Position numbers and translations under genes: made by a program. A DNA stretch of 64,000 nt from Aequorivita viscosa (GTDB lineage Bacteria > Bacteroidota > Bacteroidia > Flavobacteriales > Flavobacteriaceae). Below are positions 9,726-19,448 of this stretch, in pieces (position 1 is the stretch's first letter; the number at the start of each line of letters is the position of its first letter). The stretch lies in the NCBI RefSeq assembly GCF_900106795.1, contig NZ_FNNS01000016.1, positions 17,396 through 81,395 on the forward strand, written 5' to 3'. Under the pieces are notes generated by a model that saw only the letters and a program-made list of their open reading frames with translations, did not search any database and was not told the DNA's origin.

Positions 9726-10196
9726 ATGAAAAAATCAATCTTATTACTAGCAGTTCTGTCTGTTTTTGCATTTTCTTCTTGCAAAGATAATGCAGCAGAT
9801 AAAGTAAATGAAGAGAATGTTGCCGCCGCTGCAGATCGTGATGCAGAGTCGGGTAAGTTTCCAAAAATCACTTTTGAAGAAAGTCAATACGATTTTGGAA
9901 CTATCGACAAAGGAACTCACGTAGAGCACCTTTTCAAATTTAAGAATACTGGTGACGCTCCATTGATGATTGTAAATGCAAAAAGTAGCTGTGGATGTAC
10001 TGTACCGGAATGGACAAAAGATCCTATCGCACCGGGAGGAGAAGGCGAATTATTAGTGAAGTTTGATGGAAGCGGACAAAATCAAGTTAGCAAAACCATC
10101 ACACTTACAACAAATACAGAAGCTGGAACTGAGTCTTTGGTTATTAAGGCATTCGTAAATCCTACTAATCCAACAACCAAAGCACCAACATCTTAA
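9726..10196 (+). CDS. DUF1573 lipoprotein
   Basis: 156 residues with a lipoprotein signal peptide, lipobox FSSC with Cys19. The mature part is one Ig-like DUF1573 domain: YDFGTIDKGTHVEHLFKFKN, then NAKSSCGCTVPEW and IAPGGEGELLVKFD. The family is abundant in Bacteroidetes and of unknown function; it is secreted or anchored in the envelope. It lies between nusB and yajC, 53 and 27 bp away, probably in the same operon. Confidence 0.9.
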   Translation: MKKSILLLAVLSVFAFSSCKDNAADKVNEENVAAAADRDAESGKFPKITFEESQYDFGTIDKGTHVEHLFKFKNTGDAPLMIVNAKSSCGCTVPEWTKDPIAPGGEGELLVKFDGSGQNQVSKTITLTTNTEAGTESLVIKAFVNPTNPTTKAPTS

Positions 10197-10223
10197 TTAA
10201 ATTCAATATTTATAGTTACTGTT

Positions 10224-10514
10224 ATGGGAGATCTTTCTCAATTTTTACCAATAGTTTTATTATTTCTAGTAATGTATCTCTTCTTGATACGTCCTCAAAT
10301 GAAAAAAGCCAAACAAGAAAAACAGTTTGCCGCCCAACTTAAAAAAGGCGATAAAGTGATTACAATGGGAGGCATGCATGGAAAAGTCCTTGACCTTTTT
10401 GACGACGGAACCTGCATTATCGAAAGTTTGGCTGGAAAAATGAAGTTTGAGAGATCTGCTATTTCTATGGAAAAAACAGCAAAACTAAACGCACCCGTAA
10501 AGGAAAAGAAGTAA
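10224..10514 (+). CDS. yajC: Preprotein translocase accessory subunit YajC
   Basis: 96 residues: one membrane segment (about residues 8-24, ending LIRPQMKKAKQ) and a soluble part with LKKGDKVITMGGMHGKV, both diagnostic of YajC. It belongs to the SecDF-YajC complex that assists protein export at the inner membrane. An intrinsic terminator follows at 10537-10575. Confidence 0.95.
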   Translation: MGDLSQFLPIVLLFLVMYLFLIRPQMKKAKQEKQFAAQLKKGDKVITMGGMHGKVLDLFDDGTCIIESLAGKMKFERSAISMEKTAKLNAPVKEKK

Positions 10515-10536
10515 TTAATTGTTCCTTTTATTTAAA

Positions 10537-10575
10537 AACTCCCTTGCTATAATTAATAGTAGGGGAGTTCTTTAT
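10537..10575 (+). terminator. Intrinsic terminator after yajC
   Basis: Stem AACTCCC / GGGAGTT with an inner CTAT / ATAG helix, followed by a T-rich tail (TCTTTATTTT). Confidence 0.65.
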
Positions 10576-10670
10576 TTTAAATAATAATTGCCGAGAATTT
10601 AAAGCGAATTTTATTTTATGTTGCGGCATAAACAATTTGGTTTACACTTAATTTTCTATCTTTAATAGCT

Positions 10671-11909
10671 ATGTCCAACCACAAAAAAAACCAACTCCGG
10701 AAACATAAAAGATTAGCAACTGGTCTTTTCTTTTTCATGGCAATCGTTTATGCTGCAATGGTATATTTACAGCACAACGGTGGCCAAACGTGGATGGGTT
10801 ATGTCGAAGCTTTTTCTGAAGCGGGAATGGTTGGTGCACTCGCCGATTGGTTTGCAGTAACGGCTATTTTTAAGCACCCATTAGGAATTCCTATTCCACA
10901 CACTAATTTAATTGAAAGGAAAAAAGATGATCTGGGTCAGAATTTAGGAAAATTTGTGAAAGACAATTTCTTAAACTCCGAAAACATACGGCCATATATT
11001 GAAAAACTAGACGTTGTTAAGTGGGTGTCTGAGTGGTTGAATAAACCGTCTAGCCAGAAAATTCTAGAAACTGAAGTTGTTGGTCTCACAAAAAAAATTA
11101 TTTCCGATCTTAAAGATAAAGACGTAGAAACGTTTCTTGCAATAAAAGGCACCGAAATTTTACATGAAATCGATTTTCAAAAAATAACATCTTCTGGTAT
11201 CGATTACTTTATTGAAAAGAACGAACATATTCATTTACTAGAAGTATTACTCCCACAAATTAAAGGCTATATCAATGAAAGTGAAGAATTGATTCGGCAA
11301 CGCTTGTACGAAAATAGACCTTTTCTAGCTTTTTTAGCTGGAAAAAAAATATCGACTGAAGTTGTAGATGGATTAGTTAAATTTCTTGACGAAGTAGATG
11401 CAGATAAAGAACATTTTGTTCGAAAGAAACTTACAGAAAATCTACGGAATTTTTCAAATGATGTAATAGTTTCTGAAAGTTGGAAGAAGAAATTTGATAA
11501 CCTGAAGCAAGAAGTGCTAACGGAACAAAATCTACGCCCCTACACAGATGACGCTTGGCAATCTATTAAAGGACTTCTGATTCAAAACTTAGAAAATCCA
11601 GATTCGCAACTACAGGGTTATTTAAAAAGTAACATTCAAAAACTTTCGCACAGCCTGTCTCACGATCAAGCATTGAGTAGTCGCATAAATAGTTGGGTGC
11701 GCCACTTTTTATATCGAATGGTTCTTAAAAACAGAGATGAGGTTGAAGCTTTAATAAGCAGGACTGTAGCTGGTTGGAAAGGCAAGGAGCTAAGTGAAAA
11801 GCTAGAATTGGAGGTAGGAAAAGATCTGCAGTTCATTCGTATAAACGGCACTTTAGTAGGCGGATTTGTAGGTCTTTTGATTTATACGCTTACTCAATTG
11901 TTTCTTTAA
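10671..11909 (+). CDS. DUF445 membrane protein
   Basis: 412 residues. A membrane segment at about 17-36, then the DUF445 signature ALADWFAVTAIFKHPLG, a long helical and charged middle part, and a final hydrophobic segment (about 388-410). This topology suggests an inner-membrane protein with a large helical domain on one side. Function of the family is not established. It has a strong shared terminator with pepT downstream (11930-11970). Confidence 0.88.
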   Translation: MSNHKKNQLRKHKRLATGLFFFMAIVYAAMVYLQHNGGQTWMGYVEAFSEAGMVGALADWFAVTAIFKHPLGIPIPHTNLIERKKDDLGQNLGKFVKDNFLNSENIRPYIEKLDVVKWVSEWLNKPSSQKILETEVVGLTKKIISDLKDKDVETFLAIKGTEILHEIDFQKITSSGIDYFIEKNEHIHLLEVLLPQIKGYINESEELIRQRLYENRPFLAFLAGKKISTEVVDGLVKFLDEVDADKEHFVRKKLTENLRNFSNDVIVSESWKKKFDNLKQEVLTEQNLRPYTDDAWQSIKGLLIQNLENPDSQLQGYLKSNIQKLSHSLSHDQALSSRINSWVRHFLYRMVLKNRDEVEALISRTVAGWKGKELSEKLELEVGKDLQFIRINGTLVGGFVGLLIYTLTQLFL

Positions 11910-11929
11910 GAATTTAGAACCCAAATAAA

Positions 11930-11970
11930 AAGCACCAAATTCCAAAAGTATTCATTGGAATTTGGTGCTT
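11930..11970. terminator. Bidirectional intrinsic terminator between DUF445 and pepT
   Basis: A perfect 14-bp inverted repeat (AAGCACCAAATTCC and its complement) with a 13-base loop, placed between two convergent genes. An A-rich run precedes it and a T-containing run follows it, so it can serve both directions. Confidence 0.85.
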
Positions 11971-11991
11971 GATTTATTGAAGTTTCAATAC

Positions 11992-13254
11992 TTATTCCTC
12001 TCCTGATTTGTAATTCGTAAGATCTTTAGCAGTAAGTTCTGCAATTTTAACAATTACCTCCGTTGCTTTTATGATGCTTTCTACAGGAACGTATTCATAT
12101 CTTCCGTGAAAATTGTGACCTCCAGCAAATATATTTGGACAAGGAAGCCCCATAAAACTTAATTGTGAGCCATCAGTTCCACCGCGGATAGGCTTTATTA
12201 ATGGTTTAAATCCTAACTGTTCCATGGCTTCCTTTGCGATAGAAACTATATGCATCACAGGTTCGATTTTTTCACGCATATTGAAATACTGATCCTTTAT
12301 TTTAACAGATACAGCTTCCATCTGGAATTGCTCGTTGATATCGTTTGCCAATTCTTTCATCATTTCTTTTCGCGCTTCAAAATGTTCTTTGTTATGATCG
12401 CGAATAATGTATTGTAGTTTTGTTTCGTCAACACTGCCATCAATTGTATGAAGATGGAAAAATCCTTCACGGCCTTCGGTGTGTTCAGGAGTTTCAAGTC
12501 TTGGAAGCGAGTTAATATAGTCTGTAGCAATGTACATACTGTTTATCATTTTTCCTTTGGCATATCCAGGATGTACGATTTTACCTTTAATAGTAACCAC
12601 CGCTCCGGCAGCATTGAAGTTTTCGTATTCCAGCTCACCTACTTGACTTCCGTCCATAGTATACGCCCATTCCGCTCCAAACTTTTCAACGTCAAACTTA
12701 TGGGCGCCCCGACCAATTTCTTCATCAGGAGTAAAACCAACTCGAATTTTCCCGTGTTTAATTTCTGGGTTATTGATAAGATATTCCATCGCTGACACTA
12801 TTTCGGTAATTCCAGCTTTATCATCTGCACCTAGAAGCGTTGTTCCGTCTGTGGTAATAAGAGTTTGTCCTTTATACATTAATAAATCCTCGAAATAATC
12901 TGGAGAGAGTATAATGTTTTGTTCTTCGTTAAGAACAATATCTTTTCCATCGTAATTTTCGATAATTTGTGGTTTAACATTCGCTCCTGTAAAATCGGGT
13001 GAGGTATCAAAATGTGAAATAAACCCAATTACTGGCACTGGGTACGAAACGTTAGAAGGCAACGTAGCCATTATATAGGCGTTTTCGTCTATGGTTACAT
13101 CTTCCAGGCCTATTTGTTTCAACTCCTCAACCAGTTTATTGGCGAGGTTCCATTGCTTTTCAGTGCTTGGTGTTGTATTGCTATTGGGGTCACTTTCTGT
13201 GTCAATCGTTACATAGCTGGTGAAGCGATCAATAATGTGTTTTTTTTCAATCAT
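11992..13254 (-). CDS. pepT: Peptidase T (tripeptidase)
   Basis: 420 residues from the ATG at 13252-13254; the frame is open seven codons further upstream but [11 protein letters not shown] is the usual start. Zinc ligands and catalytic motifs of M20B are visible: [38 protein letters not shown] and the C-terminal [17 protein letters not shown]. It removes the N-terminal residue from tripeptides in the cytosol. The gene is divergent from pyrD with about 85 bp between start codons. Confidence 0.95.
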   Translation of the reverse strand: MIEKKHIIDRFTSYVTIDTESDPNSNTTPSTEKQWNLANKLVEELKQIGLEDVTIDENAYIMATLPSNVSYPVPVIGFISHFDTSPDFTGANVKPQIIENYDGKDIVLNEEQNIILSPDYFEDLLMYKGQTLITTDGTTLLGADDKAGITEIVSAMEYLINNPEIKHGKIRVGFTPDEEIGRGAHKFDVEKFGAEWAYTMDGSQVGELEYENFNAAGAVVTIKGKIVHPGYAKGKMINSMYIATDYINSLPRLETPEHTEGREGFFHLHTIDGSVDETKLQYIIRDHNKEHFEARKEMMKELANDINEQFQMEAVSVKIKDQYFNMREKIEPVMHIVSIAKEAMEQLGFKPLIKPIRGGTDGSQLSFMGLPCPNIFAGGHNFHGRYEYVPVESIIKATEVIVKIAELTAKDLTNYKSGEE

Positions 13255-13314
13255 AACTTTTCTTTTACAGTGCAAAATAAAGCATATTCAAAATAACAAA
13301 TACATGGTTTAGTG

Positions 13315-13322
13315 TATTTTTG
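13315..13322 (+). promoter_or_regulatory. -7 promoter element of pyrD
   Basis: TATTTTTG matches TAnnTTTG and lies 17 bp before the pyrD ATG, giving a very short leader of roughly ten bases. Confidence 0.5.
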
Positions 13323-13339
13323 TACCATATTTGTCAACC

Positions 13340-14386
13340 ATGTATAAAACCATCATTCGCCCCCTGTTTTTTAGCTTCGATCCAGAGAAAATTCACCATT
13401 TTACATTCTCAATGGTTCGCTCTTTTCATAAGATTGGCTTCGGAAGTATTTTCCGAAGTATCTATAAAATCGAAGACCCTAAACTTGAACGCGAATTATT
13501 CGGATTGAAATTTCCGAATCCCGTTGGACTTGCAGCTGGTTTTGACAAAGATGCGAAACTTTACAAAGAACTCTCGAATTTTGGATTCGGGTTTATTGAA
13601 ATAGGAACTGTAACCCCAAAGCCACAAGCTGGAAATGAAAAGCCGAGACTCTTCAGATTGAAAGAAGACTCGGCCGTCATTAACCGAATGGGTTTTAATA
13701 ATGGAGGGGTGGAAGAAGCGGTTGAAAGGCTGAAAGAGAATCCAAAAGGAATTGGAAGGGTCTTAATCGGTGGAAACATCGGGAAAAACAAAGTCACTCC
13801 CAACGAAGAAGCGGTCAACGATTACATAATCTGTTTTGATGCGCTGTATGATTATGTCGATTATTTTGTAGTAAACGTTAGTTCGCCAAATACGCCAAAC
13901 CTTAGGGAACTGCAAGAGAAGAGGCCTTTAACCGGATTACTGCAAACACTTCAAGATAGAAACAAAGCAATGTCAGCTCGAAATGAGTCGAAAACTTGCA
14001 AACCTATTCTTCTAAAAATTGCACCCGATTTAACGAACGACCAACTTTTGGATATAATAGATATCGTTTCTGAAACTAAAATAGCTGGGGTTATCGCTAC
14101 CAATACTACTATTTCACGCGACGAACTTACTTCAGAAAAACAAAAGGAAATGGGCGGCCTTAGTGGAAAACCATTAACTAACAGGGCGACAGAAGTAATC
14201 CGCTTTTTGTCAGAAAAAAGCAATAAATCGTTCCCGATAATTGGAGTTGGCGGAATTCATTCCGAAGAAGATGCGCTGGAAAAACTAGACGCCGGCGCTA
14301 GCTTGGTACAACTTTACACCGGTTTTATTTACGAAGGCCCAGGTTTGATTAAGCGGATTAACAAAGCAATTTTAAAAAGGACTTAG
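13340..14386 (+). CDS. pyrD: Dihydroorotate dehydrogenase (quinone), class 2
   Basis: 348 residues from the ATG at 13340; a TTG three codons upstream is open but not needed. The N-terminal helix [20 protein letters not shown] is the membrane-contacting part typical of class 2. FMN and substrate motifs are seen: [41 protein letters not shown] and IIGVGGIHS. It oxidises dihydroorotate to orotate with quinone in pyrimidine synthesis at the inner membrane. Confidence 0.96.
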   Translation: MYKTIIRPLFFSFDPEKIHHFTFSMVRSFHKIGFGSIFRSIYKIEDPKLERELFGLKFPNPVGLAAGFDKDAKLYKELSNFGFGFIEIGTVTPKPQAGNEKPRLFRLKEDSAVINRMGFNNGGVEEAVERLKENPKGIGRVLIGGNIGKNKVTPNEEAVNDYIICFDALYDYVDYFVVNVSSPNTPNLRELQEKRPLTGLLQTLQDRNKAMSARNESKTCKPILLKIAPDLTNDQLLDIIDIVSETKIAGVIATNTTISRDELTSEKQKEMGGLSGKPLTNRATEVIRFLSEKSNKSFPIIGVGGIHSEEDALEKLDAGASLVQLYTGFIYEGPGLIKRINKAILKRT

Positions 14387-14708
14387 GATTAAAGGACTTA
14401 CGACGTAGGACGCCTTTTATTATATATTTGTTTTTTGTCATACGAGTAATAGGTCTGCGAGTATGTGCGACATCAACGGGAACCGAAAATCTGAGAACGC
14501 GAAAATTATCCCACAGATCACGCCGATTAACGCAGAATAAAAAAGGTAATTGGCATTTGAGACTCCTTATAAAAGTTGTTTTAATGTTACAATTCACTCA
14601 TTATGATATTTTGCGGATAATCAATTCTATTAATATAAAATTTAAATTCAATAAATTGAAAGTCTTATATCGTACGTCCTATAGTGCAGCGGTCTTACGC
14701 CATTTTTT
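14387..14708. other. Non-coding stretch with dispersed-repeat fragments
   Basis: About 320 bases without a credible gene. It contains a fragment of the type CACAGATCACGCCGATTAACGC, seen as a degenerate intergenic repeat in many Flavobacteria, and near-copies of GGACTTACGACGTAGGACG / TCGTACGTCC at its two ends. An open frame from 14428 to 14712 translates this repeat and is rejected. Confidence 0.6.
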
Positions 14709-15323
14709 ATGATAGAAACCCTAATTTCTTTCTCAATCGCTACGCTTGCCCTCGCCATTTCTCCAGGGCCTGACAATATTTATGTGCTTACGCAATCTTT
14801 GGCGAATGGAACTAAAAGCGGAATTGCAACCACTGCTGGCTTGATAAGTGGCTGCATTGTCCACACCACGCTTTTGGCTTTTGGTCTTTCGGCTATTTTA
14901 ATTGCTTCCGAAGAAATTTTTTATGGAATAAAGGTTTTGGGAGCTTGCTATTTACTTTATTTGGCTTACAAAGTTTATAAAAGTGATTCGGATATTTCTG
15001 TAGCTAATAACGCACCTAAAAAATCGTATCTCCAACTGTTTAAAACAGGTGTAATAATGAATTTGGTGAATCCGAAAGTGATGATTTTCTTCTTGGCGTT
15101 TTTCCCAGGTTTTCTATGGGATAAGGAAGGGAATACGATAGTTCAGTTTTATATTTTAGGAATTGTTTTTATGATTGTTTCCTTTATCACTTTCAGCAGC
15201 ATTGCACTCGCCGCAGGACGAATCTCTAAGCTGCTTATAGAATGGAAAAATATGGGAGTTGTTTTAAAATGGTTGCAGATTGTGGTTTTTGTGGGGATTG
15301 CAACTTTCATTCTACTGCCTTAA
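14709..15323 (+). CDS. LysE/RhtB family amino-acid exporter
   Basis: 204 residues, the family length, with about six membrane segments. The N-terminus has the diagnostic SPGPDNIYVLTQSLANG (family motif PGP) and the loop NLVNPKVMIFFLAFFP. Members export amino acids such as lysine, threonine or homoserine lactone by proton antiport. Substrate not predictable. It stands alone, 98 bp before the HMG-CoA-lyase-like gene. Confidence 0.92.
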   Translation: MIETLISFSIATLALAISPGPDNIYVLTQSLANGTKSGIATTAGLISGCIVHTTLLAFGLSAILIASEEIFYGIKVLGACYLLYLAYKVYKSDSDISVANNAPKKSYLQLFKTGVIMNLVNPKVMIFFLAFFPGFLWDKEGNTIVQFYILGIVFMIVSFITFSSIALAAGRISKLLIEWKNMGVVLKWLQIVVFVGIATFILLP

Positions 15324-15421
15324 TATACTTTTCGCCACTTTCTAATTTCAAATTATTTTTTATAAACCATTTTTAAAGAGGAAAGATTTCTGACTTCGTG
15401 GGAATTCTTATCTTTGAGCCA

Positions 15422-16285
15422 ATGCAGCAAGTAAAAATAATAGAATGTCCGCGCGATGCCATGCAAGGCATTAAGGATTGGATTCCCACTGAAAAAAAGG
15501 TGCAATACATTCAGTCGCTTTTGCGCTGTGGTTTTGATACCATTGATTTTGGAAGCTTTGTTTCGCCTAAAGCCATTCCGCAAATGCAGGATACAGCCGA
15601 AGTACTTTCAAAACTCGATCTCTCAAAAACATCAAGTAAGTTACTAGCCATTATCGCCAATGAGCGAGGGGCAATAGATGCCGTAAAACATCCAGAAATA
15701 GATTATTTGGGTTACCCGTTTTCCATTTCGGAGAATTTTCAGATGCGGAATACTCATAAAACGATTGCCGAATCTTTGGTGATACTCCAAGAGATTTTAA
15801 ATCTAGCGCATAAAAACGATAAGGAAGTTGTCGCTTATCTGTCTATGGGTTTTGGAAATCCGTATGGCGATCCTTGGAATGTAGATATAGTAGGGGAGTG
15901 GACCGAAAAATTGGCGTCTATGGGCGTGAAGATTCTTTCGTTAAGCGATACCGTTGGCTCGTCTACGCCTGATATTATTTCCTATTTATTTTCCAACTTG
16001 ATCCCGAAATATCCTGAGATAGAATTCGGTGCGCATTTACACACCACACCGACTGCGTGGTTCGAAAAAGTTGATGCTGCCTATAAGGCTGGCTGTAGAA
16101 GGTTTGACGGTGCTATTCAAGGTTTTGGTGGATGCCCAATGGCAAAGGACGATTTAACGGGGAATATGCCAACAGAAAAAATGCTGAGTTACTTTACAAC
16201 AAACAAGGTTTCTTCAAATATCAGCCCTATGTCGTTTGAAAGCGCACATAACGAAGCAACAAAAATTTTCACTAAATACCATTAA
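15422..16285 (+). CDS. Hydroxymethylglutaryl-CoA lyase-like enzyme
   Basis: 287 residues from the ATG at 15422 (QQVKIIECPRDAMQG); the frame is open eight codons further up. HMGL-like TIM barrel: ECPRDAMQG with the catalytic Arg and Asp, the metal-binding GAHLHTT, and the signature GGCPMAKDDLTGNMPTE with the active-site Cys in GGCP. It cleaves HMG-CoA to acetyl-CoA and acetoacetate in leucine breakdown, which fits the leucine dehydrogenase nearby, though they are not in one operon. The next gene begins 10 bp later. Confidence 0.9.
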   Translation: MQQVKIIECPRDAMQGIKDWIPTEKKVQYIQSLLRCGFDTIDFGSFVSPKAIPQMQDTAEVLSKLDLSKTSSKLLAIIANERGAIDAVKHPEIDYLGYPFSISENFQMRNTHKTIAESLVILQEILNLAHKNDKEVVAYLSMGFGNPYGDPWNVDIVGEWTEKLASMGVKILSLSDTVGSSTPDIISYLFSNLIPKYPEIEFGAHLHTTPTAWFEKVDAAYKAGCRRFDGAIQGFGGCPMAKDDLTGNMPTEKMLSYFTTNKVSSNISPMSFESAHNEATKIFTKYH

Positions 16286-16295
16286 ACATTTCGAA

Positions 16296-17816
16296 ATGGG
16301 AAGATTCTTATTCATAGCAATCGCAAGTTTGTTCTTAACGAGTTGCGGTGTATCCAAAGATGCTACCAATAAAACAGGTGAGATTACCATTAAAATTGTA
16401 CAAATTAATGATATCTATGAAATCGCCCCACTCAACGGAGGTGAGTATGGCGGACTAGCACGCGTAGGTTTTATCCGTGATTCTATAAAAGAGAAATTCC
16501 CAAACACGTATTTGTTTTTGGCAGGCGATTTTTTAAACCCTTCACTTCTAGGAACAGTTAAAGTGGATGGGGAACGCCTTAATGGGAAGCATATGATAGA
16601 TGTTTTAAACGCCTTGGAAATAGATTTGGTAACCTTCGGAAATCACGAATTCGATTTAAAAGAAAAGGAGCTTCTAAAAAGATTGGAGGAGTCTACCTTT
16701 AAATGGACTACAGCTAATACACGTCATGTTACTGAAAACGGGACTTTGCCTTTTGTTACAGGAAGTGGTCTAAATAAAATAGTGACTTCGGATTATGAAA
16801 TCTTTACAGCTGTTGGCTCCGGAAGTGATAAATTGAAATTCGGCGTATTCGGGGTTACACTTCCTTCAAACCTGAAAGATTACGTTTACTATGGCGATAT
16901 TTATGAAAATGCCGAAAGGGCATACAACCTAGCGCTTCAGAATACGGATTTTGTCGTAGGACTTACCCACGTTGCTTTAGAAGAGGATTTTGAAATTGCA
17001 AAACGTCTGCAGTCAATTCCTCTAATAATGGGAGGTCACGAACATTTTAATATGCTTGAAAAAGAAGGTAGCACAATAATAGCCAAAGCAGATGCCAATG
17101 CAAAGAGTGTTTATGTTCATACGTTAACGTATAATCTAAATAGTAAAAACCTTCAGGTTGATTCTGATTTGGTGATGGTTACTGACAAAACGCCTTCCAG
17201 TCCTAAAGTAGAAGTTGTTGTTACCAAATGGAATGAATTATTGAACAACAAATTAAAAGAAGTGATTGATAACCCCAATGAAATTATTTATCACGCTTCA
17301 ATTCCGTTAGACGGAACCGATAAAGCGAGTAGAAGTAAACAAACCAATCTGGGCGATATTATTACCCGCTCTATGGCGAATGCGTATACAGGAAAAGTAA
17401 ATGCTGCCTTGGTTAACGGAGGCTCCATCCGAATTGATGATAACTTAATTGGCGATATTACTAGCACAGATATTTTTAGGGTGCTTCCTTTTGGAGGAAG
17501 CGTTCTGCGAGTTGATTTAAAAGGTAGCCTTTTAATAGAAATATTGAATTACGGAGTAGAAAAAAGTGGAACAGGAGCTTATTTACAACGCTATAATTTT
17601 TCTAAAAATACAAACGGAAATTGGCAAATTGGAACCGATTTAGTCGAAAATGAAAACACCTATTCAGTAGCTTTTAGCGATTTCTTATTAAAAGGCTATG
17701 ATATACCTTTCCTTACTCCAGAGAATCCAGAAGTGCTAAATGTTTATTATCCTATCGAAAAAGAAACAGCCTCGGATATTCGAAAAGCGATAATCGAGTA
17801 TTTTAAATTACAATAG
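16296..17816 (+). CDS. Lipoprotein 5'-nucleotidase / metallophosphatase
   Basis: 506 residues from the ATG at 16296, which begins a lipoprotein signal (FLTSC lipobox); the frame is open upstream into the previous gene but lacks sense there. Calcineurin-like metallophosphatase domain: QINDIYEI, LAGDFLNPS, GNHEFD and MGGHEHF supply the metal ligands. The C-terminal 5'-nucleotidase domain is seen as NLGDIITRSMANAY and NGGSIRID. Probably hydrolyses nucleotides in the periplasm or at the cell surface. Cotranscribed with the HMG-CoA-lyase-like gene. Confidence 0.9.
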   Translation: MGRFLFIAIASLFLTSCGVSKDATNKTGEITIKIVQINDIYEIAPLNGGEYGGLARVGFIRDSIKEKFPNTYLFLAGDFLNPSLLGTVKVDGERLNGKHMIDVLNALEIDLVTFGNHEFDLKEKELLKRLEESTFKWTTANTRHVTENGTLPFVTGSGLNKIVTSDYEIFTAVGSGSDKLKFGVFGVTLPSNLKDYVYYGDIYENAERAYNLALQNTDFVVGLTHVALEEDFEIAKRLQSIPLIMGGHEHFNMLEKEGSTIIAKADANAKSVYVHTLTYNLNSKNLQVDSDLVMVTDKTPSSPKVEVVVTKWNELLNNKLKEVIDNPNEIIYHASIPLDGTDKASRSKQTNLGDIITRSMANAYTGKVNAALVNGGSIRIDDNLIGDITSTDIFRVLPFGGSVLRVDLKGSLLIEILNYGVEKSGTGAYLQRYNFSKNTNGNWQIGTDLVENENTYSVAFSDFLLKGYDIPFLTPENPEVLNVYYPIEKETASDIRKAIIEYFKLQ

Positions 17817-18048
17817 CACCAAGATTCCACAAGCTTCAATAGCTGTAAATTAGTGCTGTAATAGGTTAAGGGTAGACAATCTTTCAAAGAAATAAGCTGT
17901 TGAAAAAGAACTAAATACTATATCTTTTTTTGGCAAGTTAGTCTTCCGGATGTAATTTGTTTTACTTCTATATTTTCAGAAAACACTGTTTACTTCTAGT
18001 GTTTATAGGTGTTTATGACTTCTTATCTGATTGAAAAAACTTTAAATA
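17817..18048. other. Non-coding stretch upstream of the iron operon
   Basis: No gene or clear terminator. The iron-box-like palindromes and promoter of the downstream operon begin at 18049. Confidence 0.5.
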
Positions 18049-18071
18049 TTATCTTTATTTATTCTAAATAA
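18049..18071. promoter_or_regulatory. Iron-box-like palindrome 1 (candidate Fur or DtxR site)
   Basis: The right half TCTAAATAA is intact; the left half (TTATCTTTA) is degenerate. It overlaps the upstream edge of the -33 region of the promoter for the DUF4856-imelysin-HTTM-TonB genes. The half-site TCTAAAT with its inverted partner is what I know from iron-regulated flavobacterial genes; identity of the regulator is inferred. Confidence 0.45.
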
Positions 18072-18073
18072 GC

Positions 18074-18104
18074 TTGTGAGTTAGATTTTTCAATCTTACT
18101 TTTG
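18074..18104 (+). promoter_or_regulatory. Promoter of the putative iron operon
   Basis: TTG (18074-18076), 20 bp, TACTTTTG (18097-18104): a full match to the Bacteroidetes promoter. Iron-box-like palindromes flank it on both sides (18049-18071 and 18121-18143). Confidence 0.7.
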
Positions 18105-18120
18105 CAAGCGTAAAACCAAT

Positions 18121-18143
18121 CTATTTAAATTAAGTCTAAATAA
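18121..18143. promoter_or_regulatory. Iron-box-like palindrome 2 (candidate Fur or DtxR site)
   Basis: Near-perfect inverted repeat TATTTAAA-N5-TCTAAATA (7 of 8 positions complementary) between the -7 box and the ATG at 18150. Placement just after the predicted start site suits repression. Confidence 0.55.
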
Positions 18144-18149
18144 ACTCTA

Positions 18150-19370
18150 ATGAAAAATTTCTTCTTTAGTGCGTCCATAATTAGTGCACTAGTCTTTACT
18201 TCTTGTTCTTCGGATGATTCTGTTAATCCTGACGATAACACGGTCGTTCCTCCAGCAACCTATACATTTAAGCGTGGAGGTGAATCTACTGTTTCTTTTG
18301 GAGGTCAAACTACGCGAATTAAAATGGCGGGTGAGTTAAAGTCTGCTCTTATGGATTTTGACAATGCTACCGAAAATTCCTTATTAGCTATGTATGCGCA
18401 CGAAGCTGGAAATAATGATTTCAGCGATTCAGAATTAAATGCATCCGATAAAAGTCTTCGAAGCAAAACAGCGGCCTCTAAAGATTATTTCTCGGCAAAT
18501 GCTTCAGAAAGTACAATCATTAAAGCAACTTTAGAAGGCTTTATTTCTTCACAAGTAAATGAAGTTTTTCCTAATAAAATGGTGGTTGCCTCTCCTGGCG
18601 TTGCAGGTCAAGTTGCCGATGGTGATAAAACGCGTTACGTAAACCAATATGGTCTAGAGTACAATCAAGCTTTCGCTAAAAGTCTATTGGGAGCCTTAAT
18701 GACAGATCAAATGCTTAACCATTATTTAAGCTATGCGATATTAGATGAAGGAAGCAATAGAATAAATAATGACAATAACATTACAGAAGAAGGCAAAGCG
18801 TACACTACTATGGAACATAAGTGGGATGAAGCTTATGGCTATTTATATGGTAACTCTCAAGACCCAACAAATCCAAACTTAACAATAGGAGAAGACGATG
18901 CTTTCTTGAATGAATATGTAGGACAGGTTAGTAAAGATCCTGATTTCTCATCAATTGCAACTGATATTTTCGATGCCTTTAAGCTTGGACGTACTGCTAT
19001 TGCTGCCAAAAATTACGAGGTTCGTGATTCGCAAATTGCAATAATTCAGAAAAATGTTTCAAAAGTAATTGCAGTTCGTGGCATTTTCTATTTACAAAAT
19101 GGTAAAAACAAAATTGAAAACGGAAATGTACAAGGCGCATTTCACGCTTTGTCTGAAGCATACGGATTTGTCTATAGTTTACGTTTTACACGAAATCCTG
19201 AAACCAATACGCCACTATTTACACGATCTGAAGTAGATGCGTTGTTAGCCCAGTTAATCAATCCAGCAGATAATGGCTTTTGGGGAATTACACCAGAAAC
19301 CTTAGAATCGATTTCTGAAGCTGTAGCAGCAAAATTCGACTTTACTGTTGCGCAGGCAGCAAGCATTTAA
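18150..19370 (+). CDS. DUF4856 lipoprotein of the iron operon
   Basis: 406 residues, lipoprotein signal with lipobox FTSC followed by an Asp-rich linker. The rest is mostly helical and resembles DUF4856 proteins, which in Flavobacteria occur beside imelysin-like genes. Function unproven; a periplasmic or surface metal-binding role is inferred from the neighbours. First gene behind the promoter at 18074-18104. An intrinsic terminator (19390-19430) separates it from the imelysin gene and may lower downstream expression. Confidence 0.8.
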   Translation: MKNFFFSASIISALVFTSCSSDDSVNPDDNTVVPPATYTFKRGGESTVSFGGQTTRIKMAGELKSALMDFDNATENSLLAMYAHEAGNNDFSDSELNASDKSLRSKTAASKDYFSANASESTIIKATLEGFISSQVNEVFPNKMVVASPGVAGQVADGDKTRYVNQYGLEYNQAFAKSLLGALMTDQMLNHYLSYAILDEGSNRINNDNNITEEGKAYTTMEHKWDEAYGYLYGNSQDPTNPNLTIGEDDAFLNEYVGQVSKDPDFSSIATDIFDAFKLGRTAIAAKNYEVRDSQIAIIQKNVSKVIAVRGIFYLQNGKNKIENGNVQGAFHALSEAYGFVYSLRFTRNPETNTPLFTRSEVDALLAQLINPADNGFWGITPETLESISEAVAAKFDFTVAQAASI

Positions 19371-19389
19371 TAATAGCCTTAGTTATTTA

Positions 19390-19430
19390 CCAACCGAATC
19401 GTGATTTCACCTTTCGGTTGGATTTTTTTG
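19390..19430 (+). terminator. Intercistronic intrinsic terminator (partial attenuator)
   Basis: Perfect 9-bp stem CCAACCGAA / TTCGGTTGG with a 14-base loop and a run of seven T. It lies between the DUF4856 and imelysin genes, which otherwise look like one operon with no new promoter visible. Confidence 0.75.
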
Positions 19431-19448
19431 ATTTTTAAACCTAGCAAA

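Noticed and set aside
14428..14712. 94-codon open frame after pyrD
   Set aside because: It covers a dispersed intergenic repeat fragment, runs over the LysE start, and has the residue composition of translated repeat.
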